NCBI GenBank assembly: GCA_035566435.1
Contig: DATMRF010000105.1
Location: forward strand, 62,001-126,000
From: DATMRF01 sp035566435
Lineage (GTDB): Bacteria; Verrucomicrobiota; Verrucomicrobiia; Limisphaerales; UBA8199
DNA: 64,000 bases
Direction: 5' to 3'
Below are positions 32,089 through 41,507 of this stretch, one piece after another (the first letter of the stretch is position 1; every line of letters begins with the position of its first letter). The notes under the pieces were generated by a model. The model saw only the letters and a list, made by a program, of their open reading frames with translations. It was not told the origin of the DNA and made no database searches. A program made the position numbers and the translations under genes.

Positions 32089-33246
32089 TCACTGCGCCTG
32101 CACCCGCCAGAAGGTAATGGCGCCCGACGGCGTCAGCGGCACGACGACGGTCGGATTGGTGAGGGTAAAGGACGTGACATCGGCCCACGAACCGGCGGCG
32201 AGATTGGGCCTTTGCTGGATTTTGACGACGTGGTTGATGTCGCCGGAGACGGAAAGGAGGAAGTTTGTGGGCGTGGCCGCCAGCCCTAGCAGCGGTTGGC
32301 GCGGCGGCGCCACGGCGGCGTCATCGCTGAAATCGGGGATGCCGTTGTGATTGGCGTCGTTGGTGTCATTGATGGAGAGGACCCAGACGGCGTAGGGGTA
32401 GAAGGTGCCGATATCGCCGTCGTTATCGAATTGGACATAGCCGGCGTAGTTGGTCGGCCAATTCGCGTCGCGGAAGAAATATCGGTTGGTGAAATAGTTG
32501 GCCTGCGCGGAGGCATCGGTCAGGATGCCGGGCTGGATAATGAGGGAATTAAAGCGGTTGGTGGCGCTTTTCACCCATTGGGCGCTGCCGGTAAAGGTGG
32601 CATTGGAGCCGGTTTGAGTGAGGTTGAGGGTGCCGGAGACGCTGGCGGCCGAGGGCGTGTAGGAGAGGGTCCCTTTGTATTCGAGGATTTCGAAAACGCC
32701 GATCATGGTATCCCAGTAATTGCCGTTGACCGTATCGACGATTTGCATGGAGACCGTGCCGGTTTTGGAGCCGGCAGTGCGGTTCCACGTCGCAAAGATG
32801 TTGCCGGAGTAATCACCGTAGAAGTTAGGATTCGAGTCGTGATAGGTGTAGGAGCCGGTGGAAGTGGCGCCGCTCACTCCGAGCGCGACTTCGAAGAAAT
32901 CGGGGAACTTGTTGGTGTTGAGGTCGGTAAAATCGGGCGGGTTCAAATAAAGGGTGCCGAAATCTGTATAGTATTGATAGGTGTTATCCCAGAACCAAAA
33001 GCCGCTCCCATAACTGTTCACTCCCGGGAGCGTGATCTCGGAGTCAGGCGTCTGGGACGGGCTCACCTCCCAGGCGCCCGGGTCCGAGGCCGTGCTGTTA
33101 ATCTTCATGTAATCTCCAAAGCCGTTTGGTGCCTGATACACTTTAAACGACAGGCAATACATCCGGGCCTGTGCGGTTTCGGCCGCGCGGGTGACGGGTG
33201 AGAAAAGCAGGGATGATGCGATCAAGAGATATGGCAACGGTTTCAT
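32089..33246 (-). CDS. Secreted protein of unknown function
   Basis: A 385-residue protein with a signal peptide (MKPLPYLLIASSLLFSPVTR then AAETAQA). The mature part is rich in Gly, Asn, Thr and aromatic residues and looks beta-structured (GSGFWFWDNTYQYYTDFGTL, GDYSGNIFATWNRTAGSKTG). The segment NDTNDANHNGIPDFSDD resembles a calcium-binding thrombospondin type 3/dockerin-like repeat. The C-terminal 70 residues (VVKIQQRPNLAAGSWADVTS) resemble a small beta domain common at the end of secreted proteins in this kind of genome. There is no PEP-CTERM tail. Function unknown. It converges on the cassette array. Confidence 0.72.
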   Translation of the reverse strand: MKPLPYLLIASSLLFSPVTRAAETAQARMYCLSFKVYQAPNGFGDYMKINSTASDPGAWEVSPSQTPDSEITLPGVNSYGSGFWFWDNTYQYYTDFGTLYLNPPDFTDLNTNKFPDFFEVALGVSGATSTGSYTYHDSNPNFYGDYSGNIFATWNRTAGSKTGTVSMQIVDTVNGNYWDTMIGVFEILEYKGTLSYTPSAASVSGTLNLTQTGSNATFTGSAQWVKSATNRFNSLIIQPGILTDASAQANYFTNRYFFRDANWPTNYAGYVQFDNDGDIGTFYPYAVWVLSINDTNDANHNGIPDFSDDAAVAPPRQPLLGLAATPTNFLLSVSGDINHVVKIQQRPNLAAGSWADVTSFTLTNPTVVVPLTPSGAITFWRVQAQ

Positions 33247-34158
33247 ATTTTGCTCTAAACCGCGCCACTTTACCCGGAAGCTGCCCCGGTGTCAAGCACG
33301 GACTGCTCAGAATCGCGCAGCCCGGTGTGGGACAAATTTCTTCTGAACCGGACAGCGGCATGCACCGCGCAGCGGTGCAGCGAGGGTAGCCGTGGACTTC
33401 AGTCCTTGCCATTACCCATATCTTTCTGAGCCTAGCATGAGTTTCCCTTCTTGGCCGCGCAAATCCGCAGGAAAATGCCCGGAATTCGCTACCATTCCCG
33501 CGCCGCGGGGCGGCAGCTTGATGGTAGCCAACACCTGCATGCATCGCGTAGCGATGCAACGATGGTAGCCGTGGACTTCAGTCCACGGGGGAGGTGTCCG
33601 CACGCTCCAGCGTCGCGTCGCGACGCCTGAGCGAACCAGCAAATTTTTGAAGATGAATAGTTTATGTCATCAACAAAGCTTAAAAGTCCCTGTAAGAGTT
33701 GTGGGTAATGACGAGGACTTCAGTCCCACGGACCGCCGTGTGACGACCGCCTCCCCACTCCATCGCGTAGCGATGACGTGACGGTAGCCGTGGACTTCAG
33801 TCCACGGGGGGATGCGTCAATTGACCTTCGCGTCGCGTAGCGACGCCTGAAGCTCCGGGCGCAGAGAAGGTATCGGCCGTCGCTGCGAGATGAACCGACG
33901 CAGGCGACGAGATACAGAATCGCCCAATCCTAACAGAATCCATTAAGGAGGAAGGATCCTGTCCCACACCCCGCGCAGCCTGGCAGCGGCTCGCGCCACA
34001 ACCAAAGGACTTGGAGTGCGGCGGGAAGCGAAGCGCCACGCCGCTTTGGGGGCCAGGACCGCGCCCGGAAAGCGGTGTCGCCGCTGTACGCTGCCACCCC
34101 GCCCCAAATCCTTTTCGTCCCCGCCCGAAGCTGTGGAATTGAGGTAAACACCACGAAC
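33247..34158. repeat. Gap filled with composite palindromic repeats
   Basis: No gene is visible in 912 bases. Three copies of GTAGCCGTGGACTTCAGTCC start near 33390, 33565 and 33784, and the last two continue into ACGGGGG. Each is preceded by a short palindrome (ACCGCGCAGCGGT near 33364, GCATCGCGTAGCGATGC near 33540, CATCGCGTAGCGATG near 33761). GCGTCGCGTCGCGACGC (33610) and GCGTCGCGTAGCGACGC (33829) follow the last two. A different inverted repeat lies at 34003-34114. Confidence 0.75.
34003..34114. repeat. Imperfect long inverted repeat
   Basis: AAAGGACTTGGAGTGCGGCG at 34004 is the inverted, diverged partner of CCACCCCGCCCCAAATCCTT at 34094. Inner parts CCACGCCGCTTT and AAAGCGGTGTCGCCGCT also pair partly. 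The word 'ttggagtgcgg' recurs in the perfect inverted repeat at 49188-49286, so both probably belong to related elements. Confidence 0.55.
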
Positions 34159-34785
34159 TCAGCAGCGTTCGTATTTCCAGTTGCGCGATTTTCCTTCGGT
34201 GAGCCAGGCGAGCGTGGTGGCGAGCCGTTTATCGCGCGTGGGTTCAGTCCTGGCCTCCGTCAGCCACTCGACATACTCCTTTCTGTGGCTATAACTGAAA
34301 CCATCAAACGCCGCGCGGGCGCGGGGATTCTTCTTCAAGGCGGCGGCCAAATAAACGGGGACGACGAGTTTTCGCTCGTGTTTGGGCACGACGCGAAAGG
34401 GGTGTTGGATTCCGGCATCGTTCAACGCGGCGGCTTTGCTGATAATTGCGAGCAGGGATTTGTCGCCGGGCAGGTCAGAGAGGGCGGTAATGCGGCCGAA
34501 CTGCCCCATGCCGGGCGCGCCGGTTTCGGCGTGCTGTGCTGCCGGGGTGGACTCCGCGGGGAACAGGAGCGCGTGCTTCCAGAACCCGAACGAGCAATGC
34601 TGTTTGAAGGCGGCCATGCTGCAGAGGATTCCCTTGTGCATGAAGTGCGGGAAGCCCCATTTCAGGGTCTCTTCGACCTCCGGGCAGGCCGCATGGACGA
34701 GCCGGCGCAGGTGCGCTAGGATGGGCCGGGCGAAGCCGGGAACTCGGGCGATGTAGCTATCGACGCGGCGATCCTTGGTGGGCAT
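34159..34785 (-). CDS. YdeI/OmpD-associated family protein with DUF1801-like N-terminus
   Basis: A 208-residue cytoplasmic protein. Residues 10-110 match the DUF1801 (YdhG-like) fold: VHAACPEVEETLKWGFPHFM, then the strand KQHCSFGFWKHALLF. Residues 135-205 match the OmdA/YdeI segment: VPVYLAAALKKNPRARAAFD and SYSHRKEYVEWLTEARTEPT, including the K-x-x-P-x-A and S-x-S-x-x-x-x-Y/W-x-x-W pattern of the family. Members are linked to stress or polymyxin tolerance in enterobacteria, but their biochemical role is unknown. It is free-standing between repeat-rich gaps. Confidence 0.82.
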   Translation of the reverse strand: MPTKDRRVDSYIARVPGFARPILAHLRRLVHAACPEVEETLKWGFPHFMHKGILCSMAAFKQHCSFGFWKHALLFPAESTPAAQHAETGAPGMGQFGRITALSDLPGDKSLLAIISKAAALNDAGIQHPFRVVPKHERKLVVPVYLAAALKKNPRARAAFDGFSYSHRKEYVEWLTEARTEPTRDKRLATTLAWLTEGKSRNWKYERC

Positions 34786-35117
34786 ACGATTTACGAGTCA
34801 GGATTCAGGCCGGCGGATGGTCCGTGGCTGCTGATGGCCCACAGCGGCGGCAGGCTGCGCGCCCCGGGTTCGCCATTTTGCAGCTTGGAATCTTTAGCCG
34901 GCATTCAGCGTGGTTGATACCGCTTTAAATAGCACCTTGAGCCAAGCCGTTCAAGCGAGTCGTCCGGTGCGCCGATCGCCGCCGCGGCTGCGCTCCAAGC
35001 CCACGCTTTGTTGTGGTCGCAACGGTCTTCCGGCTCCCCAAAAAATATTTAAAACAACGCTTGACGAGGCCTGCGAAGACCTGCTACAACATCACGCAAT
35101 CGAAAGATGATTACCTT
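34786..35117. other. Intergenic region before a PEP-CTERM gene
   Basis: I see no gene or clear repeat in these 332 bases. The last 80 bases are more AT-rich (AAAAAATATTTAAAACAACG around 35039) and probably hold the promoter of the PEP-CTERM gene that starts at 35118. Confidence 0.5.
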
Positions 35118-35885
35118 ATGAGAACAGATAAATTATCGGTGCACGTCCTGATCATCGGCCTGGTTTGCTTCAGCCTCCTCCATATTTCGACCGCCGGCGT
35201 TTATACCTATTACGGCAATGGCGATGGCAGTGGAGGCGGCGCGATTGGAAATGGCAGTCTCACTTTGTCTGATAGCGGTTCGACGGTTCATGCCACCGTT
35301 GCGCTGGGCGGCAGCAGCCCGTCCTTTTTCCAAAACTACCTGGTGCTATACATTGATTCGCGCCCCGGCGGGTTTACGGACACGAGCCGTTTCTACGATA
35401 ACAGCAGCGCGTTTGCAAGTACCGTGTCCGGATACGCCTCATTTGGTTCGCGCGCAACTGCGAAGTTTGCTCCGAATTTCGGGGCGGATTATGCGATAGT
35501 CCTTTCGAGGAATGCGCCGACCATGAGGATCTACGAGCTCGCCGCCGGTCCCACGCTGCCGGACCCCAAGTCGGTGACCTTCACGGACAACGGATCAAGC
35601 TGGCAGTTCAATTTCGATCTGAACGATGTCGGTGCCTCGGGGCCGTATTTCAAATTTCAGTCCACCGCTACCTCTAGTCTTGGCACGGCATACCGTTATC
35701 TCGAAAGCTACGAGACTCTAACCGGCACGAAGGGTTTCGATACAGTGACTTTCGGCAACTTCAATACCTTCGGTGTCGAGGCGGTGCCCGAAACCACGAA
35801 CGCGGCGCTCGCGGTGTTTGGCGGCCTGGTGCTCACGGTGGGGGTCGGATCGCGCGTCCGGCGTTACCTCTTCGGCAAAGCCTAG
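35118..35885 (+). CDS. PEP-CTERM-type surface protein
   Basis: The start is ATG 35118 (MRTDKLSVHVLIIGLVCFSL), which gives a signal peptide ending near STAG; the longer frame to 35013 is rejected. The 255-residue protein is rich in Ser, Gly and Phe, looks beta-structured, and ends with a sorting signal: VPETTNAALAVFGGLVLTVG followed by the basic tail RVRRYLFGKA. VPE-x-T is a variant of the V-P-E-P motif that exosortase/EpsH recognises. The protein should be exported, trimmed and released or anchored at the cell surface. Its function is unknown. No exosortase gene is in this window. Confidence 0.8.
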   Translation: MRTDKLSVHVLIIGLVCFSLLHISTAGVYTYYGNGDGSGGGAIGNGSLTLSDSGSTVHATVALGGSSPSFFQNYLVLYIDSRPGGFTDTSRFYDNSSAFASTVSGYASFGSRATAKFAPNFGADYAIVLSRNAPTMRIYELAAGPTLPDPKSVTFTDNGSSWQFNFDLNDVGASGPYFKFQSTATSSLGTAYRYLESYETLTGTKGFDTVTFGNFNTFGVEAVPETTNAALAVFGGLVLTVGVGSRVRRYLFGKA

Positions 35886-36186
35886 CCCGGATCTATTCAG
35901 TCGAAACCCTTTACGCAAAGCGGCACACGCAAAGGGTCTGAGGAATCCGAGGCCAAAGACCGGGTCCGCTGAGGTCACTGCAAGGCAAGCCTCTTTTGTG
36001 AGGTTAAAGCCGGTTCCCGCCTTTGCGCCTCGGCACTTTTGCGTTAAGATCGGTTTCCGTCGTTTCGGCTAAGGAGCTTCAACCACGGATTCCGCACGCA
36101 CGCCCCCCGCTCTGCCCTCGCGCAGTAAGCGCTTTGGCTTGTATTGCCGGGCCGGCCTTGGTATCGTGCGGGCCTCCGATCGTGCT
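35886..36186. other. Repeat-rich gap
   Basis: No gene is visible. The stretch carries words of the 'cgcaaaggcgc' junk family (ACGCAAAGCGGCACACGCAA at 35923, CCTTTGCGCCTCGGCACTTT at 36020) and leads into the signal-peptide region of the beta-helix gene. Confidence 0.5.
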
Positions 36187-38583
36187 ATGATACCACACCG
36201 TTGGTTTCTCCCGACCCGGGTTCATTTACCCGGCTCTTTCTTACTGTCGGTTTGGCTGGCGGCAGCGGGTTCCGATAGCCGCGCAGCTACACTGGTGGTG
36301 TGCAGCACCAACGACAGCGGGGCGGGTTCGTTGCGTCAGGCAATCGTGGACTCTAACGCGACCAATAGTCTGGACACGATTACGTTCCAGATTTCCGGCT
36401 CGGGGGTGCACACGATCACGCCGCTGACGCCGTTGCCGCCGTTGACGGACCCGGTAGTGCTCGACGGCACAACCCAGCCGGGTTATGCGGGGCAACCGCT
36501 GGTGGAACTGAGCGGTGCGAGCGCGGGCAATAACGCGGGCCTGCGGGTCCTGGCGGGAGGCAGCACCATAAGCGGGTTGGTTATCAACCGCTTTGGCGGT
36601 AGCGGTATCCAGGTGGAAGGGCCCGGGACCAATTCCATCCTGGGCAATTACATCGGGACCGATCCAACCGGCACCATCAACCGCGGGAATGGCTTGGAAG
36701 GCGTGTGGCTGTACAATTCTTCAGGCAACGTGGTCGGCGCCGCGTTCCTCGGCCAGGGCAATTTGATCTCCGGCAACGCCGACGCCGGTGTGTACGTCTT
36801 GAACGGCTCTAACAACACGATAACGGGCAACCTGATCGGCACGACGGCGACGGGCGATGCTCCCCTGGGGAATGCCAACAACGGCGTGACCCTGTACAAC
36901 GCCGCGAACAACTCCGTAGGCGGGGGTTCGCCCGCCAGCCGCAACGTGATTTCGGGAAACCGCAGCAGCGGTGTGTACCTGTATGGCGCCGGCGCGACCG
37001 GGAATTTCGTCCTCCAGAATTATATCGGGACGAGCCAGAGCGGGAGCGCTGCTATCAGCAACGCTGGCGACGGGATCACTCTTCAGGGGGCGATTGCGAA
37101 TACCATCGGCCGGTCCTCCCCGCCGGCGGGCAACCTCATCTCCGGCAACGGCTATAACGGCGTGTCGCTTACCGGTGGTTCGAGCAACTCGCTGTTGGGA
37201 AACCTTATCGGCACGGACGTGGCCGGCGCGTCAGCTCTGGGGAATCGCCTCGCGGGAGTGTTGCTCGTCGCGTCGAGCAACAACATCGTGGGCCAGCCAC
37301 CGTCACGGGTTGACCTGGCACGGCCAAACGTCATCTCGGCCAATGGCGACTACGGGCTGTTTCTGACCGGTCCTCGAGCGCAAGGAAATCTCGTGCAGGC
37401 CAACTTTATCGGCACGAGTGCCAACGGGTCGGGCGCTTTGGGCAACGGCAGCGCCGGCGTCGGCATTTCCTGCGCGCCTAATAACACAATCGGGGGCAGC
37501 GGCCCCGGCGCCGGCAACCTGATCTCGGCCAACCACGACGCCGGGATCTACGTTGTTCAGGCCGGTGCAGGTGGCAACCAGTTCCTCGGCAACATCATTG
37601 GCGCGGGTGCCGCCGGAACCACCGCTTTGGGCAATGCTGTCGAGGGCATCTACATCGAGAGCGCGCCCGGCAACATCATCGGCGGCAGCGTCGCCGGCGC
37701 GGGCAACCTGATCTCGGCCAATGGCACCCGCGGCATTTTCCTCACGAACGCTCCTGGGACCGTTATCCAAGGCAATCTTGTCGGAACCACAACCACCGGT
37801 GCGTCTCCCCTCGGCAACACGTTCCATAACATCGAGCTAGAGGCGGGCACGACGAACACAATCATCGGTGGTCCGGGCGCGGCCGCCAACCGCATCGCCT
37901 ACGCCCAAACCTTCTATTGCGGAATTCGCATTCGCAACGGCAGCTTCAACAACCTCATTGACGGCAACAGCATCTTCTCCAACGGCGCGCTCGGCATCGA
38001 CCTCGGAACCGCCGGCGTCACGCCCAACGATCCCTGCGATACGGACACCGGCGCGAATCTCCTTCAGAATTTTCCCGTGCTGTCGCTGGCCGTCACCGGC
38101 AGCGCTACCGGCGTTCGTGGCACGCTGAACAGTGCTGCCGCCACCGCCTTCCGCTTGCAGTTCTTTGCCAGCTCCGCCTGCGACGCCTCCGGGAGCGGGG
38201 AAGGGCAGATCTACCTTGGCGAGATGAGCGTTGCCACGGATTCGAGCTGCAACGCCGCTTTCGTCGCCAGGCTTCCGGTCGTTGTGCCGCCTGGCTATGT
38301 CGTCACGGCAACCGCAACCGACCCGGCGAACAACACTTCGGAATTCGCGGCTTGCGTGCCGGTTGCCCCCGTCCCTCGCCTGAATCTGAGCTTTGCCGGT
38401 GGCCAGGCGGCTCTTTCCTGGACCAACGCCGCCGCCGGTTTCGCGCTCAAGCAGACCGCCAGCCTCTCCCCGCCCGTCCAGTGGACCTCTGTGACCAATG
38501 CCGTCACCTCCAGCGGCGGTCAGTTTGCCGTTTCCCTCACGCTGCCACCCGGCAACCGGTTTTACGCGCTCAGTTTCGAATGA
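36187..38583 (+). CDS. Secreted right-handed beta-helix repeat protein
   Basis: The start is ATG 36187, giving a signal peptide (LPGSFLLSVWLAAAGSDSRA). Residues 35-75 show the CSLREA-like opening (VVCSTNDSGAGSLRQAIVDS) that often precedes beta-helices. At least ten repeats follow between about 130 and 620, with the recurring units ITGNLIGTTATGDAPLGN, NVISGNRSSGVYLYGAG, LISANHDAGIYV and the like. This is a parallel beta-helix, a fold used by polysaccharide lyases and adhesins. No catalytic residues could be assigned, so an adhesin or passive surface protein is as likely as an enzyme. The C-terminal 60 residues resemble a beta domain. Confidence 0.85.
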   Translation: MIPHRWFLPTRVHLPGSFLLSVWLAAAGSDSRAATLVVCSTNDSGAGSLRQAIVDSNATNSLDTITFQISGSGVHTITPLTPLPPLTDPVVLDGTTQPGYAGQPLVELSGASAGNNAGLRVLAGGSTISGLVINRFGGSGIQVEGPGTNSILGNYIGTDPTGTINRGNGLEGVWLYNSSGNVVGAAFLGQGNLISGNADAGVYVLNGSNNTITGNLIGTTATGDAPLGNANNGVTLYNAANNSVGGGSPASRNVISGNRSSGVYLYGAGATGNFVLQNYIGTSQSGSAAISNAGDGITLQGAIANTIGRSSPPAGNLISGNGYNGVSLTGGSSNSLLGNLIGTDVAGASALGNRLAGVLLVASSNNIVGQPPSRVDLARPNVISANGDYGLFLTGPRAQGNLVQANFIGTSANGSGALGNGSAGVGISCAPNNTIGGSGPGAGNLISANHDAGIYVVQAGAGGNQFLGNIIGAGAAGTTALGNAVEGIYIESAPGNIIGGSVAGAGNLISANGTRGIFLTNAPGTVIQGNLVGTTTTGASPLGNTFHNIELEAGTTNTIIGGPGAAANRIAYAQTFYCGIRIRNGSFNNLIDGNSIFSNGALGIDLGTAGVTPNDPCDTDTGANLLQNFPVLSLAVTGSATGVRGTLNSAAATAFRLQFFASSACDASGSGEGQIYLGEMSVATDSSCNAAFVARLPVVVPPGYVVTATATDPANNTSEFAACVPVAPVPRLNLSFAGGQAALSWTNAAAGFALKQTASLSPPVQWTSVTNAVTSSGGQFAVSLTLPPGNRFYALSFE

Positions 38584-40172
38584 ACCGGCCCCCTGGATCA
38601 TCCGCCCGCAAGGCAGGGCGCGCTGTCCCAGCGAGCCGGAACCGCCGCCGGGATGGCGCCCCCTTGAGATCCCTCTCTCTGCGCATATTCCGCACTGCTA
38701 CCCATGGAAGCTTCCGCACCCTTCGGAAATCCTCCTCTTCGTCCTCGTCCTCGATCAGGTTGTTCCGCGTCTTCCGCGGTTTCCCGTTTTTCAACTTTCA
38801 ACTTTCAACTTTCTGCTTTCTACTTTCAACGTTCAGCCTCCTCGCGCAGCCGTCCCTCACCACCATCCTCTCCAACGGCCCGGCCTCCAACCGCTTTAAC
38901 ATTGTCTTTTTGTCGGAGGGTTACACCTCCAACCAGGTTGCCCGGTTCCAGGCCGACGCCACGAATGCCCTTAACGCCTTGCTCGCCCGCCCGCCTTACC
39001 AGGAATACCGCCCGTATTTCAACGCCTTCGCCATCGCCGTCGCTTCCGTCGAATCCGGCTCCGACCACGCCTCCTACCCCCAATACCGCAACACCTACTT
39101 CAACAGCACTTACGACCCCGTTTCCGACTATTACATTACCATCCCGCCGAATTTTGCCGACGGCAATTACAACGACGGCCAGGGCAAAATCGATGCCCTG
39201 CTGCAAACCCTGGTGCCCAGCGCCAGTCTCTCCATCCTGCTCGTCAACGACCTCAGCCCCGGCGGCTCCGACGGCGGCCTCGACAAAACCGCCATCACTT
39301 ATACGGGTGCCGGCATGCCCGACATCCTGGCCCACGAAACCGGCCACGTCGTCGCCGGCCTCGGCGACGAATACACCAATGCCTATCCGGGTTACCCCGC
39401 GGTCGAGGAGCCCAACACCACCCAGGAAACACGCTCCAATTACCTCAAATGGCGGGCTTGGATTCCCGCGGGAACCCCTGTCCCCACCCCTCCCACTGCT
39501 CCCTATGCCGCCGTCGTCGGCTTCTTTCAGGGCGCTCACTACAACGCGTCAAACTGGTTCCGCCCCAAACTCGATTGCTGCATGAACCATCCCGCGGCGC
39601 CTTTCTGCGAGGTTTGCAGCGAAGCCATGGTGCTCTCGTTCTACCGCAAAGTCCGCCCCGTCGATGCCTTTTCTCCGCTGGCTACCAGCCTCTCGGTGTC
39701 ATCGACCCAGGCATTGGCCTTCAATCTCTCGTTGCTCCAGCCCGCCAGCCACGGCTTGAGCGTTCAGTGGTTTGCCGACGGGCTCGTCCAACCCGGGGCC
39801 ACCGGTTCCTCGTTTGCGGTTTTGCCCCAAACCCTCGGCAACGGGCCTCACTCCATCAGCGCCGGCGTCCGCGACAACACCACGCTCGTCCGAGACGACC
39901 CCGCCAATGTGTTGACCCAAACAGTTGCCTGGAACCTCAACGTGAATATCCCCTCGCTCTGGCTGGATTCTCCCACCCGGCTCGCGGCCGGCCGCTTCGC
40001 CTTCCGCTTGACCGGCAATGCCCCGCAAGGATTCGTCCTCCAGACTTCGACCGACCTCGTTAATTGGACCGCGTTGGCGACCAACAATCTCACCGCCGGC
40101 CAGTTCTGGTTTACCAACTCCGGCGCCGCGCCTTTTCCCGGAACGTTCTACCGCGCCAAAACGCCGCCGTGA
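38580..40172 (+). CDS. Secreted peptidase M64 family protein
   Basis: The peptidase domain shows FNIVFLSEGYTSNQVARFQA, then the zinc-binding motif HETGHVVAGLGDEY near residue 252, and NWFRPKLDCCMN. This matches family M64 (IgA peptidase M64), found in secreted metallopeptidases. The last 170 residues are a beta-rich tail. The start is uncertain: ATG 38580 overlaps the upstream stop codon (ATGA), but the following 75 codons are Arg/Ser-rich and made of palindromic and low-complexity repeats. The real export signal is FFNFQLSTFCFLLSTFSLLA, encoded by 'caactttcaactttc' repeats near 38795-38850, so translation may begin closer to 38790 from a non-ATG codon. Confidence 0.8.
   Translation: MNRPPGSSARKAGRAVPASRNRRRDGAPLRSLSLRIFRTATHGSFRTLRKSSSSSSSSIRLFRVFRGFPFFNFQLSTFCFLLSTFSLLAQPSLTTILSNGPASNRFNIVFLSEGYTSNQVARFQADATNALNALLARPPYQEYRPYFNAFAIAVASVESGSDHASYPQYRNTYFNSTYDPVSDYYITIPPNFADGNYNDGQGKIDALLQTLVPSASLSILLVNDLSPGGSDGGLDKTAITYTGAGMPDILAHETGHVVAGLGDEYTNAYPGYPAVEEPNTTQETRSNYLKWRAWIPAGTPVPTPPTAPYAAVVGFFQGAHYNASNWFRPKLDCCMNHPAAPFCEVCSEAMVLSFYRKVRPVDAFSPLATSLSVSSTQALAFNLSLLQPASHGLSVQWFADGLVQPGATGSSFAVLPQTLGNGPHSISAGVRDNTTLVRDDPANVLTQTVAWNLNVNIPSLWLDSPTRLAAGRFAFRLTGNAPQGFVLQTSTDLVNWTALATNNLTAGQFWFTNSGAAPFPGTFYRAKTPP
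38611..38640. repeat. GGGCGCGCTG palindrome, copy 1
   Basis: AGGGCGCGCTGTCCCAGCGA is one member of a small family (GGTAGGGCGCG[C/T]TG-TCCC-A[G/A]CG...) also found at 40190, 49126 and, inverted, at 54386. It lies in the repeat-rich 5' region of the M64 gene. Confidence 0.6.
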
Positions 40173-40692
40173 GCCCGGAACCCACGCAAGGTAGGGCGCG
40201 CTGTCTCAGCGTGCCGTCTGCAGAGGCATCTCTTTGAAAAATTGCATGCGGCGTCTGCCGCCATGACTTCGCGGCGGTTTGAGATGAAGCGCCCTGCCTC
40301 CGCAGGCGTGAGGTGGAGCCCGGTTGTCTCAGCGCTCCCTCCATTTCAAGCTTTTAACGATGCCTTTGTTTCCAGACCTCCAAGCCCGCGCAGACCTCTG
40401 CGAAAAAAAATTTAGTGTTAAGCAGTGTTAAGGCCGCGATAGCGGCCATCATGTGGCCGGGGTCGGCGGCGAGGAACGGAGTACGGTTGCGGTCGTACAC
40501 TCTGCGCGCCCGCGGGTGGCATGGGAGGCTGGGGTTTCATTTTGCTGGTGCGGTTTTGTGGTTTCCGGGCCGGTCGCCGTCGACGACAGCGGCCTCTACT
40601 ATGTATGGCGCGACCAAGGATGTCTGACGGCGGACAAGCGAATGAGAGGTGTGTGTTACCCCACGTTAGCCTCTCGCCTTCAGCCTTCAGCC
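40173..40692. other. Gap with a palindrome copy, otherwise empty
   Basis: No gene is recognised in 520 bases. A second copy of the GGTAGGGCGCGCTG palindrome is at 40190-40215, followed by GC-rich sequence with further small palindromes (GCGGCGTCTGCCGCC at 40251). Short plus-strand frames at 40415-40780 look like shadows, without motifs. Confidence 0.55.
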
Positions 40693-41388
40693 TTACCTCC
40701 ACCCCCTCCGCGCCGCGGCCAGCAAAGTCAGCCCACCAAGCCCCAGCAGTGCCAAACTTGACGGTTCCGGCACCGCTGTGAGGCTCGCGTCAAAGCACGC
40801 CGCGAAATCCATCGCCACACTGTTCGTCATCAACTGCCAGTTCCCGCCGCTGAACTCCCAGTAATCGGAGTAACTTTGGCCCACAATCGCCGGCGAATAC
40901 AGGTCCAGGCCCGCCTGGTCCGTCGCGCCCAAACCCCTGAACTGCACCGTCCACGTCATGGTGGACACTGGCACAAACAGCCCTTCGGTCGGAATCCCAT
41001 CCGCCCCGGGCGTGAACACCAGCGTGTTGCGGGGCGTCGGTCCCCCGATCGAAAACCAGCCGCTGTCGTAAAAAGAAGTTCCGGGAGTCGCATATCCGTT
41101 GAACGGCGCGCCGTTGTTCTGGTAAAACCGGACTCGCGCGTCCACGCTGCCCGCGAACGTGCCTCCCCCTGCGGTATTCACGCCCCAATACTCAAACGAG
41201 AAATTCGTCACGTACCGCTCGCTGCCCGCCAGGAGGATTTCGTTCCCCACCTCTGACGTGCCCGGATCGAACCGCGTCCCCAGGTCGTTCGCCGAATTGT
41301 CGAAAATAGCGGTCGCGCTCGCCGTCAACGGCAGGGCTGAACACAGCGCTCCCAGCGCCAAACTGCGGATTAAAAATAATGATTTCAT
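40693..41388 (-). CDS. PEP-CTERM sorting-domain protein
   Basis: The start ATG 41388 gives the signal peptide MKSLFLIRSLALGALCSALP followed by LTASATA; the frame is open to 41466. The 231-residue protein has a beta-rich body (LAGSERYVTNFSFEYWGVNT, GLDLYSPAIVGQSYSDYWEF) of the kind often seen in PEP-CTERM proteins. It ends with a canonical sorting signal: VPEPSSLALLGLGGLTLLAA and the tail RRGWR. It should be processed by an exosortase, which must be encoded elsewhere. The intergenic region to the right is AT-rich and probably holds its promoter and that of the divergent TPR gene. Confidence 0.9.
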   Translation of the reverse strand: MKSLFLIRSLALGALCSALPLTASATAIFDNSANDLGTRFDPGTSEVGNEILLAGSERYVTNFSFEYWGVNTAGGGTFAGSVDARVRFYQNNGAPFNGYATPGTSFYDSGWFSIGGPTPRNTLVFTPGADGIPTEGLFVPVSTMTWTVQFRGLGATDQAGLDLYSPAIVGQSYSDYWEFSGGNWQLMTNSVAMDFAACFDASLTAVPEPSSLALLGLGGLTLLAAARRGWR

Positions 41389-41507
41389 TTTAAGTTGTTT
41401 ACCGATAATGCCATTCTGTAATATTACTAACGCTTGACAATGAGCAATATATCCAGCTAATGTCAATGGAAATCGAAAAAATCTTGCAAATTCTTTTGGA
41501 CCAATAG

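Noticed and set aside
30100..32100. Integrase gene hidden near the cassette array
   Set aside because: I looked on both strands around xseA and the array for a tyrosine recombinase and saw none; the neighbours are xseA and a secreted protein.
36540..37900. Tandem DNA repeats suggesting a CRISPR or satellite
   Set aside because: The periodicity is that of beta-helix protein repeats (GNLIGT, NVISGN) in one intact reading frame.
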